The position numbers and the translations under genes were made by a program. The notes beneath the pieces were generated by a model, which made no database searches, had not been told where the DNA came from, and saw only the letters and a program-made list of their open reading frames with translations. From the NCBI GenBank assembly GCA_002505325.1, contig DAUV01000102.1, positions 1-10,325 on the forward strand: DNA of 10,325 nucleotides. Reading direction: 5' to 3'. Every line of letters starts with the position of its first letter. The first letter of the stretch is position 1. Below are positions 6,887 to 10,325 of this stretch, in pieces. This DNA comes from Euryarchaeota archaeon UBA623 (GTDB lineage Archaea; Thermoplasmatota; Poseidoniia; Poseidoniales; Thalassarchaeaceae).

Positions 6887-7465
6887 ATGACGCCCTCAGA
6901 CCCGTTGAGCGTGCTACAGAATTCTCTTCGTGGCTCTCCCATCATCTGGAAGGGTGAATACCCATACTTCATCCACCCAATATCCGACGGTATCCCACGG
7001 ATGGATGCAGACGTGCTACGTGCCACGCGTGACCTCATCGTAGAGATGGTAGACTGGTCGAAGGTCGATCTCGTGGTCAGCGTTGAGGCGATGGGGTTGC
7101 CCCTTCTAGCAGCAGTAGGAGATGCCACTGGAAAGCCGACAGTGGTGATTCGTAAACGCCAGTATGGGATGGAGGGTGAAGTCCAAGTCGATGTTGCGAC
7201 CGGGTACTCTCAGTCTACCACCTACATCAACGACATCAATCCTGGAGAAAGGATACTGATTGTCGATGATGTAATCTCAACCGGCGGCACGCTTGAGCCG
7301 ATACTGGCAACACTTGAGAAGATGGGCGTGATTCTGCAGGACATCGTCATCGCCATAGAGAAAGGCGAGGGGCGCGAGAGGCTCGCGAAGGAACGGCCGG
7401 ACTGGCCAATCAGGACGCTTGCTCGCATAGACATAATCGACGGTAAAGTCGAGATTCTTGAGTGA
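6887..7465 (+). CDS. hpt: Archaeal hypoxanthine/guanine phosphoribosyltransferase
   Basis: This 192-aa type I phosphoribosyltransferase transfers the phosphoribosyl group of PRPP to a purine base in the cytoplasm, the salvage route to IMP and GMP. The PRPP-binding signature is ILIVDDVISTGGTL, with D127, D128 and the phosphate loop S131-T135. The archaeal Hpt pattern is clear elsewhere: YPYFIHPISDGIPRM near residue 25, VVSVEAMGLPL near 65, the VIRKRQYGMEGEVQV block and IAIEKGEGRERL near the end. Those blocks separate it from PyrE and from bacterial Apt, although archaeal members have been annotated under all three names and the base preference (hypoxanthine, guanine or adenine) is not proved by sequence. 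The ATG follows rpl10e by 12 bases with GAGGG at 6873-6877, and dph2 begins at its stop codon. Confidence 0.9.
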   Translation: MTPSDPLSVLQNSLRGSPIIWKGEYPYFIHPISDGIPRMDADVLRATRDLIVEMVDWSKVDLVVSVEAMGLPLLAAVGDATGKPTVVIRKRQYGMEGEVQVDVATGYSQSTTYINDINPGERILIVDDVISTGGTLEPILATLEKMGVILQDIVIAIEKGEGRERLAKERPDWPIRTLARIDIIDGKVEILE

Positions 7466-7469
7466 GTGT

Positions 7470-8579
7470 ATGGACTTGGACAGGCACGATTTCGAGCTCG
7501 ACGATTTAGTCGAGAAGATTAGGGCTAACGATAACCGACTTGTCGCACTGCAGGTTCCTGAGGGACTGAAGATGCAGGCTCTGGAGATGATGGACTCAAT
7601 TGAAGATGAATCTGATGCCAAGGTCATCTTGGCTGCCGACCCGTGCTACGGAGCGTGCGACCTAGTTCATGACAAGATGAAGATGATGGGGGTCGAGCTG
7701 GTTGCACACATGGGTCACAGTCAGATGAACATCGACTCAGGTATGCCGACTCACTTCATCCCAGTCACCTATGATGGCGACCCTGAGTTGGCAGCAGTCC
7801 TGCCTCTGCTCGAGAGTCATCGTGCAATCGCTCAGTCGCGGCTGGAGTCATCCGGCGAGGATGCTGATATTGACAAAGAGGCTGCCAAGGAGCGTTTTCT
7901 CGATGCTGTTGGACGGGTTTCCCCTCTGACCGGAGCGAGGCTTGGTCTAGTGGGATCCATACAGCACCTCCATCTGCTTGAGGACTTCAAGAGTAGACTT
8001 GAGATGGCGGGCTTCGACGTAGAGATACCTGTCGGTGGCGACAGGCTAACCTTTCCCGGACAAGTACTCGGCTGCAACTACTCGGGTGACGATCCGTCGA
8101 TAGGGCACTACATGTTCCTCGGATCGGGCGACTTCCATCCCATTGGCCTAGTGCTGCATACCGGCAAGCCGTTGGCGATGCTCGACCCTTACTCAGGGGA
8201 CGCCACCGAGATGTCCCTAGAACGCATCGAGAGGATCCTGCGCCAGCGCTTCGGCCTCATAAATTCGGTCGATGAGGCCCAGACGTTCGGCATCCTGATT
8301 GGCGAGAAGCCGGGCCAAATGCGTCGTAACCTCGCAATACGCATGAAGCGCCTACTTGAGAAACACGGGCGCAAGGGATACCTGCTGGCACTAGACCATG
8401 TAAGCCCGGATCTCATCGACTTCTACCCAGTAGACGCCTACGTAAACACCGCCTGCCCCCGAATAGCAATCGACGACTCCGTAAGGTATGCCAAGCCGCT
8501 CATCACCCCGTACGAGCTTGAAGTTGCACTTGGAGAGAAGAAGTGGGAGACGGGTTACCAGTTCGACGAGATACCCTGA
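7470..8579 (+). CDS. dph2: 2-(3-amino-3-carboxypropyl)histidine synthase, archaeal Dph2
   Basis: This enzyme performs the first step of diphthamide synthesis: an unusual radical-SAM reaction moving the 3-amino-3-carboxypropyl group of S-adenosylmethionine onto a histidine of elongation factor 2. Archaeal Dph2 works as a homodimer with one [4Fe-4S] cluster per active subunit. The three cluster cysteines are present: C63 in YGACD, C202 in LGCNYSG and C329 in the final-domain ACPRIAIDD motif. The opening LVALQVPEGLKMQA is also typical. Length is 369 aa from the ATG at 7470, which starts four bases after the hpt stop; a TTG at 7458 would add four residues and overlap hpt, and I cannot exclude it. 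Linkage to rpl10e fits a translation-related operon. The sequence after the stop is pyrimidine-rich. Confidence 0.95.
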   Translation: MDLDRHDFELDDLVEKIRANDNRLVALQVPEGLKMQALEMMDSIEDESDAKVILAADPCYGACDLVHDKMKMMGVELVAHMGHSQMNIDSGMPTHFIPVTYDGDPELAAVLPLLESHRAIAQSRLESSGEDADIDKEAAKERFLDAVGRVSPLTGARLGLVGSIQHLHLLEDFKSRLEMAGFDVEIPVGGDRLTFPGQVLGCNYSGDDPSIGHYMFLGSGDFHPIGLVLHTGKPLAMLDPYSGDATEMSLERIERILRQRFGLINSVDEAQTFGILIGEKPGQMRRNLAIRMKRLLEKHGRKGYLLALDHVSPDLIDFYPVDAYVNTACPRIAIDDSVRYAKPLITPYELEVALGEKKWETGYQFDEIP

Positions 8580-8590
8580 CTCTTTCTCTC
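8580..8590 (+). terminator. Possible pyrimidine-tract terminator after dph2
   Basis: CTCTTTCTCTC immediately follows the dph2 stop and lies between this operon and orc1/cdc6. Archaeal termination commonly uses T-rich tracts without a hairpin, but this one holds only six T and no long T run, so support is weak. Confidence 0.25.
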
Positions 8591-8627
8591 GCACTAAAGA
8601 CGGGCATATGCGAGCGCTGCTCCAAAT

Positions 8628-9830
8628 ATGTCTAATAACGATGTGAGCACGAGTCACATGATGGCCGACTACCTTAACAGAATTGGAGCGGGCAAGGTCC
8701 TGCTAGACAAGACGTCTTTCTCATTCGATTGGACGCCCCCTCTACTAGTCGGTCGCGATGAGGAGCTCAGTGAGCTCGCTTCGATGTTCATTGGGATGGA
8801 AGGGCATGGAGTCAGTGGCAGAGCAGTCATTACAGGACCAGTAGGTTCAGGCAAAACAGTGATGACGCATCGTTTCGGAGAGGATCTTCAGCGAATGTTG
8901 GAGGGGCGCAGGAAGATAGTTCTCGCTCATGTAAACTGCCGTAACCACCCAACTGCCTCGCAGGTGTTGCAGGAAATCGCTCGCTCGCTCGATTCTGGCC
9001 ACCCAGAGCGGGGCTTCAGCTCGAGCGAGATTATCCAGTCTATTCGTCGCAACCTCAAGGCGCACGGGACTCATCTCCTGCTGACTCTCGACGAAATCGA
9101 TGTGCTAATTCGCAACGATAAGGGTGATTTGATCTACAAACTTCTCCGAATCGATGAAGGTCAAGGTCAGCAGGGCTCGCTCTCGATGATGCTGGTTAGT
9201 CAGGATGTTTCTCTAATCAAGCTGTTCGAGCCGGCCATCATCTCACGCCTTGGTGAGAGCAGTATGTTGGCACTAGGCGGATACGATGAGCGCGCGCTCA
9301 CGGGTATCGCTAGACAGCGCTACGAAGAGGCCTGTAGGCCGGGGTCTGTAGGTGATGACACTCTGTCCAAAATCGGTAGGTTCGCCGCTGAGACGGGTGA
9401 CGCTCGTCACGCCATCGAACTATTGGAGACTGCAGTTCGACGCGCCGAGAAGGAGGGTAGGGGGGATGTCCTAGTTGAAGATGTACGACCCAGCACCTTA
9501 CGGAGTGCTTCGGTCGAACCAAGTCAAGTCGACAATCTGGGCAAGCATCAGAAACTAGTCCTTCTCGGCATATGCAGACGTCTCAAGAAAGCGGACGAAA
9601 TCTCTAGCGGCGACGCCCAGAAGTTGTACAATCTAGTCTGCGAGGAGTACGGGACCAAACCCCGCAGTTACACCACCTTCTGGAAGCACCTCAAGGAGCT
9701 TGAGACAGTGGGGCTGATTGAGTCACGGACCGCGAACGCAACGGTGGGCAGAGGTAGGACGCAGCACATCACCATGACCAATACTGCACCTGCAGCTCTG
9801 GAGAGTCGCATCGAGAGTGAAATCTGTTGA
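8628..9830 (+). CDS. cdc6: Orc1/Cdc6-family replication initiator (AAA+ ATPase)
   Basis: This 400-aa protein is an archaeal origin-recognition and helicase-loading factor. The AAA+ module has Walker A GPVGSGKT with K76, Walker B LLLTLDEID with D155 and E156, a probable arginine finger at R207 in ISRLG, and sensor 2 at R260 in GDARHA. Between them, AHVNCRNHPTASQVLQEIA is the conserved Orc1/Cdc6 block. The C-terminal part from about residue 310 is the winged-helix DNA-binding domain, including SYTTFWKHLKELETVGLIESR as its recognition-helix region. Sensor 1 normally reads SND; here it is SQD (Q192). The ATG at 8628 gives the usual N-terminal lead to the first conserved motif (VGRDEEL); no Shine-Dalgarno sequence precedes it, so translation may be leaderless. 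Archaeal cdc6 genes often lie near an origin, but only 48 bases separate it from dph2. Confidence 0.95.
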   Translation: MSNNDVSTSHMMADYLNRIGAGKVLLDKTSFSFDWTPPLLVGRDEELSELASMFIGMEGHGVSGRAVITGPVGSGKTVMTHRFGEDLQRMLEGRRKIVLAHVNCRNHPTASQVLQEIARSLDSGHPERGFSSSEIIQSIRRNLKAHGTHLLLTLDEIDVLIRNDKGDLIYKLLRIDEGQGQQGSLSMMLVSQDVSLIKLFEPAIISRLGESSMLALGGYDERALTGIARQRYEEACRPGSVGDDTLSKIGRFAAETGDARHAIELLETAVRRAEKEGRGDVLVEDVRPSTLRSASVEPSQVDNLGKHQKLVLLGICRRLKKADEISSGDAQKLYNLVCEEYGTKPRSYTTFWKHLKELETVGLIESRTANATVGRGRTQHITMTNTAPAALESRIESEIC

Positions 9831-9836
9831 TTCAAC

Positions 9837-9853
9837 AAGCGCCTTTGGCGCTT
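9837..9853. repeat. Perfect inverted repeat between cdc6 and rps6e
   Basis: AAGCGCC and GGCGCTT form a perfect 7-bp stem with a three-base TTT loop, starting six bases after the cdc6 stop and ending about ten bases before the rps6e TATA box. It lacks the following T tract of an intrinsic terminator. It could be an RNA hairpin at the cdc6 3' end or a protein-binding site. Confidence 0.6.
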
Positions 9854-9863
9854 CCGAACCGCT

Positions 9864-9870
9864 CTTATAG
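9864..9870 (+). promoter_or_regulatory. Putative TATA box for rps6e
   Basis: CTTATAG lies about 27 bases ahead of 9894, which would start transcription just before the Shine-Dalgarno GAGGTG at 9895-9900. The spacing matches the arrangement seen before rpl10e, which strengthens both calls. Confidence 0.55.
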
Positions 9871-9905
9871 GGGCCTTTAGTCGGGAGGCCGTCCGAGGTG
9901 ATGAG

Positions 9906-10325
9906 ATGGCAGCGGAGCAGGCATTCAAAGCGGTAATCAACGATACCAATCCCGCATCAGGTGGCCGAGCCTTCGGGATTGAGATTACGGGCTCAAACTA
10001 CAATCACTTCCTAGGCAAGAGAATAGGAGATTCTGTGGACGGTATGTTCGTCGGAGAGGGAGACGGATCCCTATCTGGATACAAGTTGGAAATTACTGGT
10101 GGCTCCGATTTGACAGGGCGACCCATGAGGCCAGAACTGGCCGGCAGTGGCATCAAGCCAGTCCTCATCACTTCGGGAATCGGCTACAAGGGTAAACGCT
10201 ACGTCAAGAAGAGAGGTAAAGTGTATCGATACAAGTACGACGGCCTCAGAAGGCGACGCAAGCTGAGAGGCAATGTAATCAGCCAGGACACCCGTCAGAT
10301 TAACCTGAAAATCACCGAGGCGGGC
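9906..10325 (+). CDS. rps6e: 30S ribosomal protein S6e (3' end outside window)
   Basis: This small-subunit protein is shared by archaea and eukaryotes. The visible 140 codons run to the window edge with no stop. Family marks in order are FKAVINDTNPASGG at the start, LGKRIGDSVDG in the middle, the signature LEITGGSDLTGRPMRPELAG at about residues 61-80, and RRRRKLRGNVISQD followed by QINLKI near the end. The ATG at 9906 has a Shine-Dalgarno GAGGTG five bases away; ATG 9901 is in another frame. It carries an extra glycine-rich bit (GEGDGSLSG) before the signature and a basic stretch of roughly 15 residues (KGKRYVKKRGKVYRYKYD) before the arginine-rich motif, and is longer at this point than many archaeal S6e proteins, which are around 125-135 residues. 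Confidence 0.95.
   Translation, partial: MAAEQAFKAVINDTNPASGGRAFGIEITGSNYNHFLGKRIGDSVDGMFVGEGDGSLSGYKLEITGGSDLTGRPMRPELAGSGIKPVLITSGIGYKGKRYVKKRGKVYRYKYDGLRRRRKLRGNVISQDTRQINLKITEAG

Noticed and set aside
8580..8627. Replication origin beside cdc6
   Set aside because: The upstream gap is only 48 bases, with no origin-recognition-box repeats, no A/T-rich unwinding region and no repeated words; the downstream gap is 75 bases with a single hairpin.
9668..9949. Minus-strand open frame spanning the cdc6 end and the rps6e start
   Set aside because: It overlaps the winged-helix domain of cdc6 and the rps6e promoter and Shine-Dalgarno sequence; no family resemblance.

Overview
The window reads as a contiguous piece of an archaeal chromosome, most likely from a planktonic euryarchaeon of the Thermoplasmatota (Marine Group II / Poseidoniales type). 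The archaeal assignment is firm: it carries archaeal/eukaryotic-type ribosomal proteins L10e and S6e, an archaeal Orc1/Cdc6 initiator, an archaeal Dph2 and an archaeal-type hypoxanthine/guanine phosphoribosyltransferase. The lineage guess is inference; it rests on the mixture of these genes with a complete bacterial-type gyrBA pair, moderate GC content and short intergenic gaps. All genes lie on the + strand and coding density is very high. No stretch over 300 bases lacks a gene, and I see no mobile element, CRISPR array or long repeat.

Layout. (1) 1-3081: the 3' end of gyrB and a complete gyrA, nine bases apart, forming a DNA gyrase operon. (2) 3124-3210: tRNA-Ser(GCU) with encoded CCA, preceded by a weak TATA-like palindrome. 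(3) 3256-4080: a membrane-anchored DUF4105 / Lnb N-terminal-domain protein, a family I know mainly from bacteria. (4) 4125-6267: aroA (EPSP synthase with unusual active-site residues) and a ten-helix EamA/DMT transporter, one base apart. An eight-codon mini-ORF with its own Shine-Dalgarno-like sequence overlaps the GTG start of aroA. (5) 6335-8579: rpl10e, hpt and dph2, closely packed behind one TATA box; the genes serve ribosome assembly, purine salvage and diphthamide modification of elongation factor 2. (6) 8628-9830: an orc1/cdc6 replication initiator. (7) 9837 to the end: a perfect hairpin, a TATA box, a Shine-Dalgarno sequence and the 5' part of rps6e, which runs out of the window.

Most of the window is ordinary housekeeping sequence. 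The points deserving a second look are the DUF4105 protein in an archaeon, the altered catalytic positions in AroA, the mini-ORF coupled to aroA, the GyrA residue at the quinolone-contact position plus an internal duplication in its C-terminal domain, the altered sensor-1 residue of Orc1/Cdc6, and the hairpin upstream of rps6e. I did not find convincing evidence for a wholly new multigene system.
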